This document shows, piece by piece, positions 16,401 to 23,695 of a DNA stretch of 37,506 nt. Position numbers and translations under genes: made by a program. Every line of letters begins with the position of its first letter. The stretch's first letter is position 1. Below the pieces are notes generated by a model. That model was not told the DNA's origin, made no database searches, and saw only the letters and a program-made list of their open reading frames with translations. Origin of the DNA: DASPOF01 sp035626155 (GTDB taxonomy: Bacteria; Desulfobacterota; Binatia; Binatales; Binataceae); the NCBI GenBank assembly GCA_035626155.1, contig DASPOF010000082.1, forward strand, positions 1 to 37,506, in the 5' to 3' direction.

Positions 16401-17206
16401 GGCGCGCGGAGCTGCTCGACGTGATCGGCCGGGCACTGCGCGACGAACGCGTCCCGGAATCCGCGCGGACGGACTCGCGCGCCAACGCGGTGGCGGGTGG
16501 CCCCGCCAACCTGCGTGTCCTGCTCGCCGACGATTCGCGCGATAACCGGCTGCTGGTTCGCGCCTACATGGCGAAGACCGGATGGGAACTCGATGAGGCT
16601 AAGGACGGCGCTGGCGCGATCGAGAAGTTCAAGGCCGGAAAATACGATCTGGTGCTGATGGATATGCTCATGCCAGCCATGGACGGCTTCGCGGCGACCA
16701 AGGCGATCAGAGAATGGGAGCAGCAAAACCATCTCGCCCGCACCCCGATAATCGCGCTGACTGCCTCCGCGCTTCCCGAGACCGTGCACGAATGCATCGA
16801 GGCCGGTTGCGATTCGCACGTGAGCAAGCCGGTCAGCCGAGCCATGCTGTTCGATGCGATTCGTGACGCCGCGGCCCGCAAGCAGGCGAACGGCTCAGCC
16901 GACGGCGTCAAAACCGTCGTGACGGTCGAAGAGGGATTGCGTACGCTTGTCCCCGATTTCCTCGAGCACAAGCGCGCCGCCATCGCCGAGGCGCTCAAGG
17001 CGCTCCAACACGGCGATTGCGCATCGGCATTGCGCGTCGGACATCAACTCAAGGGCGAGGGGGGCGCGTACGGCTTCTGGGCGCTTACGGAGTTGGGAGG
17101 CGCGCTTGAGGAGGCGGCTCGGAGCAACGACCTCGAGGGTGCCTCCCGCCGGGCGGGCGAACTGGCCGATTTTCTGAACCACGTCGAGGTCGAGTACCAA
17201 CCCTGA
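13406..17206 (+). CDS. Membrane hybrid sensor kinase (6TM-PAS x3-HK-REC-REC-HPt)
   Basis: 1266 residues from ATG 13406 (GAGG six to nine bases upstream). Order: about six membrane helices (57-210) forming a sensory module; a short coiled coil (about 215-250); three PAS domains (250-370, 375-495, 500-620) that are tandem copies; HisKA with SHEIRTPMN, His641; HATPase (about 740-865) with NLLGNAIKF, DTGIGI and GTGLGLSI; receiver 1 (Asp941 in LDCRMPGMDG); receiver 2 (Asp1086 in MDMLMPAMDG); and a C-terminal HPt with His1213 in GHQLKGEGGAYGF. This is BarA/RpfC-like four-step phosphorelay architecture with all phospho-sites intact. It is divergent from a lone receiver gene, the probable target, and the HPt could also serve the neighbouring kinase that lacks one. 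Confidence 0.94.
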   Translation: MRVESGREAGPVAGAEEPSQEPSGERSDDNRGAHRIWPIADTQATIDAWDFAIIWPTRAIRVGALLLIASQLTFLFVDLHLVPEAAHRTLPLHLLNIAVGAILLSAAGSRALIRRWRESALLILAVLIVSTNAIGCFGGQREPLFIAVLLAVVGAGTCLPWSTAWQVSLELLGVVSLASSSLVVPTSFNQWLAIAVAIALAHWSNELSRRNRAEISKGLKILDATQAALRAKVVELEQSERRARESEEVLRKIIETCPDPMAINSLEDGRFIDINRAFMEASGLSREEVLGRPVDEFWKWANMSVRDELARSLLDHLAVRNMEADFRGKDGQRSTWLISAVATELGGKPSVVSICHDITELKEAEQKVRESESVLRKIIETCPDPIAINSLRDGTFTDINRAFQEASGFSREELLGKPVGDLWIWSDMSVRDELLRRLRDHSAITNMEADFRGKDGRRSTGLISAVVTELGGKPSVVSIIRDITELKDAEQKVRESEAVLRKIIETCPDPIGINLLKGGQFVDVNPAWVAANGYAREEVLGKSALEVGIWADASYREEFLKRLRADSVVRNMEIELRRKDGGCSPYLTSAVLTELGGKPSIISIGRDITELKQTEQQLRAAREAALAAARAKSEFLSSMSHEIRTPMNAVLGMAELLWDSPLSPEQRRYVNVMRANGDALVDLINDILDLAKIESGCLSLERVGFDLDDLVDKLGEMMGIRAHEKGLELALRVAPGVPTNLIGDPLRLRQILVNLLGNAIKFTERGEVVLSIERAEPASAGGSRNGASGEVKLRFSVRDTGIGIAKDKLGLIFTSFAQADLSIARTFGGTGLGLSISERLAELFGGKISVESEPGVGSCFSFTASLGIGKAHAKAAPRGARDLTGLRVLVVDDIEVNRLILKEILERKGAVISEARSGAEALARVERAAGAGEPYQLIILDCRMPGMDGIEVARVLKASHEGVRREPPLVVMLTSDDLKITPALLGELGIHTYLVKPVRRAELLDVIGRALRDERVPESARTDSRANAVAGGPANLRVLLADDSRDNRLLVRAYMAKTGWELDEAKDGAGAIEKFKAGKYDLVLMDMLMPAMDGFAATKAIREWEQQNHLARTPIIALTASALPETVHECIEAGCDSHVSKPVSRAMLFDAIRDAAARKQANGSADGVKTVVTVEEGLRTLVPDFLEHKRAAIAEALKALQHGDCASALRVGHQLKGEGGAYGFWALTELGGALEEAARSNDLEGASRRAGELADFLNHVEVEYQP
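14155..15279 (+). repeat. Three tandem 375-bp PAS-coding repeats
   Basis: The start of each unit (AATCATCGAG or AATAATCGAG followed by ACCTGCCC) occurs at 14161, 14536 and 14911, exactly 375 bp (125 codons) apart. Units 1 and 2 are very similar at the nucleotide level across long runs; unit 3 is more diverged in its ligand-pocket region. This is a recent in-frame tandem duplication inside the kinase gene. Confidence 0.9.
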
Positions 17207-17263
17207 CCAAGTCGATGAGAGACGGACCGCGGACGCAAGGCGCCGGTTTGAGAAGGGCCGGCG

Positions 17264-18211
17264 TCAGCGCGCCGCCGGGATCACTTCTTCGGCAAATGCC
17301 TGGAACTCATCGTCGACCACGATCGGCCAGCGCAAGCTGAAGATGAAGTGCGTTACTCCCGCGTTCGCGTATTGCTCGATCTTGTCGAGGCACTCCTGCT
17401 TGCCGCCGATCATGATGCGATCGCGGGCGTCGGCAGATGAGATTCGCGCCATGCTCGCCACGCCACCCGCGATCATCTCCTCGCGCTCCTTCGACGCGCG
17501 GTAGCACAGCGGCATCATGATCGTCTTTTCGATCTCGTCGGTGTTGCGTCCGACCGTGTCTCCGTGCCGTTCGATGACGCCGATCAGGCGCTTCATCTCG
17601 TCGGGATTGGCGTGCATCGTGTTCCACATGTCGGCGTGCTTCGCGACGATCTTGAGCAGCCCCTTTTCGCCGCGCCCGCCGATCATGAGCGGGATACGCG
17701 GCTTCTGGAGCGGCTTCGGATTGCAGACCGCATCGACCACCTTGTAGTGCTTGCCGTCGAGCGTCGTGCGCTCCTGCGTGAACATCCCCTTGATGATCTG
17801 GCAGGACTCATCCAGCGCCCCAAGCCGCCCGCCGACGGTCTTGAAATCGATGCCGAAGCTTTGATGCTCGAGCTGGAACCAGCCGGCTCCAAGCCCCAGG
17901 TTGAGCCTGCCGCCGCTCAGATGGTCCAGGGTGGCGGCCATTTTCGCGGTCAGGCACGGATTGCGGTAGGTGTTGCCGTTTACCAGCGCTCCGATTCGCG
18001 CGCGCCTGGTGTGTTGGCTGAGCGCGCCGAGCAGCGTCCAGTTTTCCATGCACGGCCCGGCCGGGTCCGGCACGAAGATCGGATACAAGTGATCGAAGAC
18101 CCACAGCGAGTCGTAGCCCCACCCATCGAGCTTTTGCCAGGTGTCGCGCATGCGCTCCCACGTGACATTCTGCTGGCCCGATTGGAATCCGAAGCGAACT
18201 GGATGTTTCAT
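17264..18211 (-). CDS. LLM-class (luciferase-like) F420-dependent oxidoreductase
   Basis: 315 residues from the second of two adjacent ATG codons (18209-18211), which lies 7 nt after GGAG; the frame open further upstream is not family sequence. Family marks: FGFQSGQ at the N-terminus, YDSLWVFDHLYP, the conserved GRLNLGLGAGWFQLEH, and IPLMIGGRGEKGLLKIVAKHAD. Proteins of this group (TIM barrel with the bacterial-luciferase fold) normally use reduced F420, and cofC nearby at 20079 shows the host makes F420. The substrate is unknown. It follows a dienelactone hydrolase gene by 32 nt on the same strand, so both may act on the same cyclic or aromatic-derived compound. Confidence 0.88.
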   Translation of the reverse strand: MKHPVRFGFQSGQQNVTWERMRDTWQKLDGWGYDSLWVFDHLYPIFVPDPAGPCMENWTLLGALSQHTRRARIGALVNGNTYRNPCLTAKMAATLDHLSGGRLNLGLGAGWFQLEHQSFGIDFKTVGGRLGALDESCQIIKGMFTQERTTLDGKHYKVVDAVCNPKPLQKPRIPLMIGGRGEKGLLKIVAKHADMWNTMHANPDEMKRLIGVIERHGDTVGRNTDEIEKTIMMPLCYRASKEREEMIAGGVASMARISSADARDRIMIGGKQECLDKIEQYANAGVTHFIFSLRWPIVVDDEFQAFAEEVIPAAR

Positions 18212-18243
18212 CATTTCGCTCCCGGGCAGGCTTAAGGCCGGCC

Positions 18244-18945
18244 CTATTTCAGATTTTGCTTGAACAGCTTGAGCGTGTGATTCCAGGCGTCCCTGGCTTC
18301 CTCGGGCCGATAGACGTCGCGGCGCGTATCGTTGAAAAAGCCGTGCGCGCATCCGGGGTACACCTTAACCTCCCCCGGCTTGTCGAATTTCTTGAGATCC
18401 GCCGCGAGCCGATCGACGTCCTTTCTCTGGATCCAGCCGTCATTCTCGCCGTAAGCATAGAAGACCGGGCAGTTAAGCTTGCGCAGCTTGTCGTCGGATG
18501 GAATTTCGCCGTAAAAGGGCGCCGCCGCTGCGATTTCCTTGCTCTCGCACGGCAGGAGCATCGCGTAGCTCCCGCCCATGCAGAAACCGACCACGCCGAT
18601 CTTCGCGTTGTGCGTCTGCTTCTGATCCCGCAGAAACTGGATGGTGGTCTGCAAGTCCTCGATGCCGTCTTCCTTCTTGAGCGCGCCCATCAATTTCCCC
18701 GCGGTCGCGGGGTCGGCCGTGGCTTTGTGTCCCTGGCGCGAATAGAGATCGGGCGCGATTGCGATGTAACCCTCGCGGGCCAGCCGCCGCGCGACGTCGC
18801 GGATATGATCGTTCAGCCCCCACCATTCCTGCACGACGATCACCGCCGGACGGGGTCCGCCGTCCGCCGGCTCGGAGACAAATGCTTTGATCGTGCAGGC
18901 CTTGCCCGGGTAGCTCACCTCTCGATCGACGACCTCTGTTGCCAT
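18244..18945 (-). CDS. Dienelactone hydrolase family protein
   Basis: 233 residues, the normal length of carboxymethylenebutenolidase-type alpha/beta hydrolases. The nucleophile is cysteine, as in true dienelactone hydrolases: Cys122 in GFCMGG. Asp169 (GENDGWI) and His201 (CAHGFFND) complete the triad, and Glu40 (VQEWWGLNDH) matches the glutamate that gates the cysteine. No signal peptide. It probably hydrolyses a lactone or ester in aromatic-compound breakdown, but many members have other substrates. First gene of a pair with the F420-type oxidoreductase. Confidence 0.9.
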   Translation of the reverse strand: MATEVVDREVSYPGKACTIKAFVSEPADGGPRPAVIVVQEWWGLNDHIRDVARRLAREGYIAIAPDLYSRQGHKATADPATAGKLMGALKKEDGIEDLQTTIQFLRDQKQTHNAKIGVVGFCMGGSYAMLLPCESKEIAAAAPFYGEIPSDDKLRKLNCPVFYAYGENDGWIQRKDVDRLAADLKKFDKPGEVKVYPGCAHGFFNDTRRDVYRPEEARDAWNHTLKLFKQNLK

Positions 18946-19009
18946 GGCTCGTGACCTCTTGGGTTCAGTGGCGTTAGCTCGCCGGCGGCGTGCGGCGCGG
19001 GCTCATCCG

Positions 19010-19924
19010 CTATTCGGCGGCGCTTATCGGGATGAACCCGACCGTACCGTCTCGAAGCTTGATTTGCAGATACTCACCGGTGATCCCGATTACGTGAACG
19101 TACTTCCGGCTTTTGACTGCCCCGATGATTTCGCTGCCGGTATCGGGATTCTTGTACACCGGTGAATTCCTGGTCAACAGGAACACCTTGTTGAGCGGCT
19201 TGATCGAGGGCCCGGCGGCGGGCGCGGATGGCGCCGGTGTCGGCCCCGCCGACGGCGGTGAGGCGGCGGCCGCCCCCGCGGGTGGCGATGGGGCCGGCGC
19301 CGCCATCTCGGCGGCGAGCTTCGGGTCGAGTGCGCGCACCTGATCCAGCTCGGCGGCGGCCTCGGTTGCGCGGTTGGGATCGGCCTGGAGGAGGCGTGCG
19401 AGCGCTAGATGCGCCTGCGCGTTCTTTGGATCGAGCCCGATCGCGGTGCGAATCTCGCTTTCAGCGCCGGGCTTTCCTTGCCGGCTCAGCACGCCCGCGA
19501 GATCGAGATAATAGTTGGAGCGGCTCGGGTCGAGCGCCAGTGCGGCGCGGTATTGCTCTTCGGCAAGCGGGAACTGTTGCTGGTCACGGTAGAGATTGCC
19601 CAGTGCGATGTGCGCGGCCGGGTTTTTCGGGTCGATTTCGATCACCTTCATGTATTCAAGCTGGGCCGGGCCGGGCTTGTGCTCCTGAAGGTATAGGTTT
19701 CCAAGCGCGATACGGACCTGCGCGTTGTCGGGCGCGATCTTCTCCGCCTCGAGATAGTTCTTCTCCGCATCTGCCAGCCGGTCCGATTGCATCGCCGCGT
19801 TGCCGGCGTCAAGGTAGTCCTCCGGCGAGCGGTGCTGGCATCCGCAGAAGGCAAGCGTGGCCGCGCCGCCCACAAGGATGATGGCTGCTGTCAAGGAAAA
19901 TTTCCCGGCTGTCCGTAGCGCCAT
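19010..19924 (-). CDS. Exported TPR protein with C-terminal SH3-like domain
   Basis: 304 residues. N-terminal signal sequence (hydrophobic 10-26) ending in FCGC with Cys27 and Cys29; it may be a lipoprotein, but the lipobox is imperfect. Residues about 36-210 form five or so TPR units with the usual spacing (IALGNLYLQEHKPGPAQLEY and IALGNLYRDQQQFPLAEEQY are two in register). A Pro/Ala-rich linker (about 212-245) leads to a bacterial SH3-like domain (about 250-302, NSPVYKNPDTGSEIIGAVK to IKLRDGTVGFIP). Likely a periplasmic scaffold or cell-envelope protein. It is divergent from cofC. Confidence 0.8.
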   Translation of the reverse strand: MALRTAGKFSLTAAIILVGGAATLAFCGCQHRSPEDYLDAGNAAMQSDRLADAEKNYLEAEKIAPDNAQVRIALGNLYLQEHKPGPAQLEYMKVIEIDPKNPAAHIALGNLYRDQQQFPLAEEQYRAALALDPSRSNYYLDLAGVLSRQGKPGAESEIRTAIGLDPKNAQAHLALARLLQADPNRATEAAAELDQVRALDPKLAAEMAAPAPSPPAGAAAASPPSAGPTPAPSAPAAGPSIKPLNKVFLLTRNSPVYKNPDTGSEIIGAVKSRKYVHVIGITGEYLQIKLRDGTVGFIPISAAE

Positions 19925-20039
19925 GGCAGGCTCCCTTACGATTGAAGTTCGGCGGCCCGAATACCGGCAAAAAGGGAACTGACCGATATCGTGAAACCGG
20001 AGCGAAAATTAAGTCAAGCGAGCGCGCCCGGCCGCGCCG

Positions 20040-20070
20040 TTGGCGGCCCGCATCGCCTATAGGTTATAAC
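20040..20070 (+). promoter_or_regulatory. Possible promoter of the cofC-mla operon
   Basis: TTGGCG (20040-20045) and TATAAC (20065-20070, five of six to the -10 consensus) are 19 nt apart. TATAAC ends 8 nt before the cofC GTG, so the transcript would begin at or next to the start codon, and no Shine-Dalgarno site is present. This suggests a leaderless mRNA. Confidence 0.35.
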
Positions 20071-20078
20071 TTCTCGCC

Positions 20079-20723
20079 GTGCGAGTTGTCCTCATAGTTG
20101 CGAAACAGTTGGCCCTTGCCAAGACGCGGCTTGGTCCCGCGCTCGCCGCGGGCGAACGCGCGATGCTGGCCGAGGCAATGTTTCGCGACGTGCTCGCCGC
20201 GGCGCTCTCCTCCCGCATCCCCGACCGCGTCGTGGTCGTAACCTCCGATGCGTCCCTGCTCCGCATCGCCCGCGAGGCCGGCGCCGGTGCGATCGACGAG
20301 CAGTTCCCGCGCGGGCTGAACGCCGCGGTCGCGCTTGCGACCAAAGAACTCGCCGCGCGCGGCGCCGGTACGGTATGTACCGTTCTGTCAGACATTCCAC
20401 TGATCACGGGCGAGGACATCGATGCGGTCCTGGAGGCGGCGGCTGACCGGCGGGGCGTCGTGCTGGTGCCGTCGCGCGATCTGACCGGCACCAACGTGAT
20501 CGCGCGGTCGCCCGCCGATGTGATCCCGACTCGCTTCGGAAGGTCCAGCCTGATGCATCATCTCGAATACTGCCGCAAGGGCGGAATCGGCGTGCAGGTG
20601 CTCAGGCTTGCCCGCCCGGCGCTCGACCTCGACCTGGTCGAGGACCTGGCCGAATACGCCCGGGTGGCGAGCACGACGCATACCCTCAATCAGCTTGCGC
20701 GCCTGGGGATTGCGCAGTACTAG
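20079..20723 (+). CDS. cofC: 2-phospho-L-lactate/phosphoenolpyruvate guanylyltransferase
   Basis: 214 residues from GTG 20079. CofC (FbiD in actinobacteria) transfers GMP to 2-phospholactate, phosphoenolpyruvate or 3-phosphoglycerate to make the precursor that CofD/FbiA joins to Fo in coenzyme F420 synthesis. Evidence: the nucleotidyltransferase start VVLIVAKQLALAKTRLGP with the AKTRL motif, the ERAMLAEAMFRDVLAA helix typical of CofC, LSDIPLIT (metal-binding aspartate) and PSRDLTGTNVI. No other F420 gene is in the window. It ends 12 nt before mlaE, so it is apparently the first gene of the Mla operon, an unusual setting. Which phospho-acid it uses cannot be read from the sequence. Confidence 0.88.
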   Translation: MRVVLIVAKQLALAKTRLGPALAAGERAMLAEAMFRDVLAAALSSRIPDRVVVVTSDASLLRIAREAGAGAIDEQFPRGLNAAVALATKELAARGAGTVCTVLSDIPLITGEDIDAVLEAAADRRGVVLVPSRDLTGTNVIARSPADVIPTRFGRSSLMHHLEYCRKGGIGVQVLRLARPALDLDLVEDLAEYARVASTTHTLNQLARLGIAQY

Positions 20724-20735
20724 AACCGGTTTCAG

Positions 20736-21512
20736 ATGCGGATACGGGAAATGATCGAGCGGCTCGGCGCTCTTATCCTCGACAGCGTGTTTGCGCTGGG
20801 GAACTTTGTCCTGTTCCTGATCATCGCGGTCGTTTACGCGCTCCTGCCGCCGTTCAAGCCGCGCCTGATAATTCGCCAGATACGCCTGATCGGCGCCGAT
20901 TCGCTTTTCTTGATTCTGCTGATCGGCACGTTTACCGGGATGGTTCTTGGCCTGCAGGGCTACAACACGCTTTCGCGGTTCGGCTCCGAGGGCGCTCTGG
21001 GAGCGGTCGTGGCGCTCGGCCTGGTCCGCGAGCTCGGCCCCGTCCTGACCGCGATCATGATCGCCGCGCGGGCGGGCTCCGCGATGGCCGCGGAGCTCGG
21101 TTCGATGCAGGCGACCGAGCAGGTCGATGCGCTCACCGTGATGGCGATAAATCCCGTGCAGTACCTCGTATCGCCTCGGATCATCGCGGGAATCATCAGT
21201 TTCCCGATTCTGACCACGATTTTCGACGTGATCGGAATCTGGGGCGGCTATGTGGTCGGGGTCGGGCTGATGGGGACGCCATCGGGGCCCTACTTCAACG
21301 GAATCTCCGGCAACATGACCGGCCACGACATCACTTTGGGCCTCAACAAGTCTCTTCTATTCGGCGTGGTCGTAATGTGGGTCTGTTGTTATAAGGGATA
21401 CCATGCCGAACGGATGGCGACCGGCGTAAGCCGGGCCACCACCGAGGCGGTCGTCCTGTCGAGCATTATGATCCTGGCGTGGGACTATCTGCTCGGGTCG
21501 ATCCTTCTGTAA
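20736..21512 (+). CDS. mlaE: Phospholipid ABC transporter permease MlaE
   Basis: 258 residues, the usual length. Integral inner-membrane permease of the Mla system. Signatures: IGTFTGMVLGLQGYNTL; the cytoplasmic coupling segment LVRELGPVLTAIMIAARAGSAMAAELGSMQATEQVDALTVM (named here in parts: RELGPVLTA, GSAMAAELGSM, TEQVDAL); and INPVQYLVSPRIIAG, all highly conserved in MlaE/TrgD1 proteins. Five membrane helices are visible. It is followed by mlaF after 12 nt. No STAS protein (MlaB) is encoded next to it. Confidence 0.94.
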   Translation: MRIREMIERLGALILDSVFALGNFVLFLIIAVVYALLPPFKPRLIIRQIRLIGADSLFLILLIGTFTGMVLGLQGYNTLSRFGSEGALGAVVALGLVRELGPVLTAIMIAARAGSAMAAELGSMQATEQVDALTVMAINPVQYLVSPRIIAGIISFPILTTIFDVIGIWGGYVVGVGLMGTPSGPYFNGISGNMTGHDITLGLNKSLLFGVVVMWVCCYKGYHAERMATGVSRATTEAVVLSSIMILAWDYLLGSILL

Positions 21513-21524
21513 CATGGCGCATTC

Positions 21525-22316
21525 ATGATTCCCCCGAGCAACGGAAGCAGCCCGCCCGAGGCGATCGAAGTGCGCGATCTTCGCCGCAGCTTCGGCCGCC
21601 AGCACGTGCTCAACGGGATCGACCTGGACATTCCCACCGGGAAGATAACCACCATCGTCGGGCCGAGCGGATGCGGCAAGACGGTCCTGCTGAAGCATCT
21701 CAACCTCCTGCTTCGCCCCGACTCGGGGTCGATCAAGATCGACGGCGTCGAAGTGACGCGGCTGGCGGCATACGCGCTCGACGCGGTGCGCGAGAAATTC
21801 GGGATGCTCTTCCAGGCGGGCGCGTTGTTCGACTCGATGAGCGTGTTCGATAATGTGGCCTTCCCGCTGGTCGAGAAGACCCGGCTTTCGCGCGCCGAGA
21901 TCGCCGCGCGGGTCCACGAAACGCTTGGCGCGGTCGGGCTGGCCGGCATGGAAAACAAGTTCCCGTCCGAGCTGAGCGGCGGGATGCAGAAGCGGGCGGC
22001 GCTCGCTCGCGCGCTGGTGCACAGGCCCAAGATTCTCATGCTCGATGAGCCGACGACGGGTCTCGATCCCACTCGCACCGCGGCGATTCACGACCTCGTG
22101 CGGCGCACCCAGCAGAATTTCAACTTGAGCGCCGTCCTCGTGAGCCACGACGTGCCCCAGGTTTTCACCATTTCCGACCGCGTGGCCTTCATGTACGGAG
22201 GCAAGGTGCATCTGCAGGGGACGGTCGCAGAAGTGATGGGGTCGGACGACGATAAGTTCAAGCGATTCCTGGCCGGGCGGGCATCGGGCGATGAGGAGGC
22301 CGGGGAGGCGCTCTGA
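21525..22316 (+). CDS. mlaF: Phospholipid ABC transporter ATPase MlaF
   Basis: 263 residues. ABC ATPase with Walker A GPSGCGKT (46-53, Lys52), signature LSGGMQKR (from 150) and Walker B LMLDEPTTGLD (Asp174, Glu175), plus the switch histidine in VLVSHDVPQ. The sequence after Walker A (LLKHLNLLLRPDSGSIKIDG) and the MlaF-type QAGALFDSMSVFDNVAFPL distinguish it from other ABC ATPases. It powers MlaE-driven phospholipid movement. Twelve bases separate it from mlaE, and mlaD follows after 11 nt. Confidence 0.94.
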   Translation: MIPPSNGSSPPEAIEVRDLRRSFGRQHVLNGIDLDIPTGKITTIVGPSGCGKTVLLKHLNLLLRPDSGSIKIDGVEVTRLAAYALDAVREKFGMLFQAGALFDSMSVFDNVAFPLVEKTRLSRAEIAARVHETLGAVGLAGMENKFPSELSGGMQKRAALARALVHRPKILMLDEPTTGLDPTRTAAIHDLVRRTQQNFNLSAVLVSHDVPQVFTISDRVAFMYGGKVHLQGTVAEVMGSDDDKFKRFLAGRASGDEEAGEAL

Positions 22317-22327
22317 AGGAACTACCT

Positions 22328-22828
22328 ATGTACGCAAGTCGCACCACGCAATTCATCGTCGGCATCTTTGGCCTGCTCGGGATCGTCGCCATCGTGATTC
22401 TGTCAGTCCGCCTGGGCAACCTGTCCCTGTTTCCGCCGCCGGGCTACATGGTCCACGCCAATTTCGATAACATCGCCGGGCTCAAGACCAACGACCTGGT
22501 CGAAATCGCGGGCGTGCAGGTCGGCAAAGTGACGGAAATAAAGCTCACGCAAAACGGCGTGCGCGCGCGGGTTACGTTGCGAATCCGGGAGGGCGTTCAG
22601 ATCGACACCGACGCGATCGCATCGATCAAGACCTCCGGATTGCTCGGAGACAAGTACGTCGCGATCGCCCTGGGAGCGGGCGAGAAAAACATCGCCGACG
22701 GCGGCACCATCAGGAAGACCGAGCCGGCATTCGTGCTCGAGGACGCGATCGGAAACGTGATCAACCGGCTCGGCACGGGCACCAGCAAGGACTCCAAGGA
22801 CGAAGGATCGGGCAACGGCAGTAAATGA
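22328..22828 (+). CDS. mlaD: MCE-domain substrate-binding protein MlaD
   Basis: 166 residues: one N-terminal membrane anchor (about 9-29) and one MCE domain (about 38-117) with the hallmark DNIAGLKTNDLVEIAGVQVG and IKTSGLLGDKYVAI. The tail is short, polar and rich in Ser/Lys/Gly. MlaD forms a hexameric ring in the periplasm that carries lipids to and from MlaE. The ATG has an AAGGA site. Its TGA overlaps the mlaC ATG (ATGA). Confidence 0.93.
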   Translation: MYASRTTQFIVGIFGLLGIVAIVILSVRLGNLSLFPPPGYMVHANFDNIAGLKTNDLVEIAGVQVGKVTEIKLTQNGVRARVTLRIREGVQIDTDAIASIKTSGLLGDKYVAIALGAGEKNIADGGTIRKTEPAFVLEDAIGNVINRLGTGTSKDSKDEGSGNGSK

Positions 22829-23508
22829 ATATGAGAAGAGATGAAGTGGTGATTGGTTCGCGGGTGATTTCGGGCGCACCGCGCCGTGCGTGGATGGCCG
22901 CAGCGGCAATCGCGATGGCCGCGGCCGGTTTGGCTCTATCGGGCTGGTTTTCAGCCGCGCTCGCCGACGGCGATCCGATGTCGGTGACGCAGCAGACGGT
23001 CAATCAGGCATTGTCGGTCCTGCGCAACAGGCAATTGGTGCTGGCCGACAGGCAGCAGCAGCTAAGGCGCATTGTCGAAGCGACCTTCGACTACACCGAG
23101 ATGTCGCGTTCCGCGCTCGGCTACCACTGGAAAGAGATTTCCCCCGATCAGCAGCAGGAATTCAGCTCGGTCTTCACCACCTTCATCGAGGATTCCTACC
23201 TGGCCAAGATCAACAGCTACTCGAATCAGCAGGTGGAATTCCTCAGGGCGACCAGCGATGACGCCGACTATGCGCAGGTAAGCACCAACATCGTCGACAA
23301 GGACCAGCAGCCGATCAGCGTGAATTACCGCCTGCTCAACACGGGTGGCGCGTGGAAAATCTACGACGTCGATGTCGATGGGATCAGCATAATCGCCAAC
23401 TACCGCAACCAGTTCAATCGCGTGATGAACAATCAGGGCTACGCTACCCTGATAAAGGACTTGAAGAGCAAGCAGGCGGCGCTCGCGGCCTCGCTGGTGG
23501 CCCATTAG
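22825..23508 (+). CDS. mlaC: Periplasmic phospholipid carrier MlaC
   Basis: 227 residues. A long basic N-region and hydrophobic stretch (about 23-45, ending SAALADG) form the signal peptide; a second ATG at 22831 is an alternative start. The mature part is a MlaC/Ttg2D lipid-binding domain: RRIVEATFDYTEMSRSALG, WKEISPDQQQEFSSVFTTFIED, YRLLNTGGAWKIYDVDVDG and SIIANYRNQFN are all characteristic. It shuttles phospholipid between MlaA at the outer membrane and MlaD. It overlaps mlaD by 4 nt. Confidence 0.93.
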   Translation: MNMRRDEVVIGSRVISGAPRRAWMAAAAIAMAAAGLALSGWFSAALADGDPMSVTQQTVNQALSVLRNRQLVLADRQQQLRRIVEATFDYTEMSRSALGYHWKEISPDQQQEFSSVFTTFIEDSYLAKINSYSNQQVEFLRATSDDADYAQVSTNIVDKDQQPISVNYRLLNTGGAWKIYDVDVDGISIIANYRNQFNRVMNNQGYATLIKDLKSKQAALAASLVAH

Positions 23509-23695
23509 GAGGATGGCTTTTTTCCTCTATCTTCTCCCCTGGTCTTTTCCGGAAGAGATAAGAGAGGGGGCCAGTTGGCGGGTTGCAGCGCCTGTGCGCC
23601 ATGGTAGGCTATCGTTCCGGAGGATGGGGAGGCCGGCCGTTTAAGCGATCCGTTCGAGCGCTCGAAATCGGCGCGCAGATCCCACGGAGAATCAT

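Noticed and set aside
20388..21326. 312-codon minus-strand frame over cofC/mlaE
   Set aside because: Composition (Arg/His/Asp-rich) is typical of an antisense shadow; both plus-strand genes are well supported.
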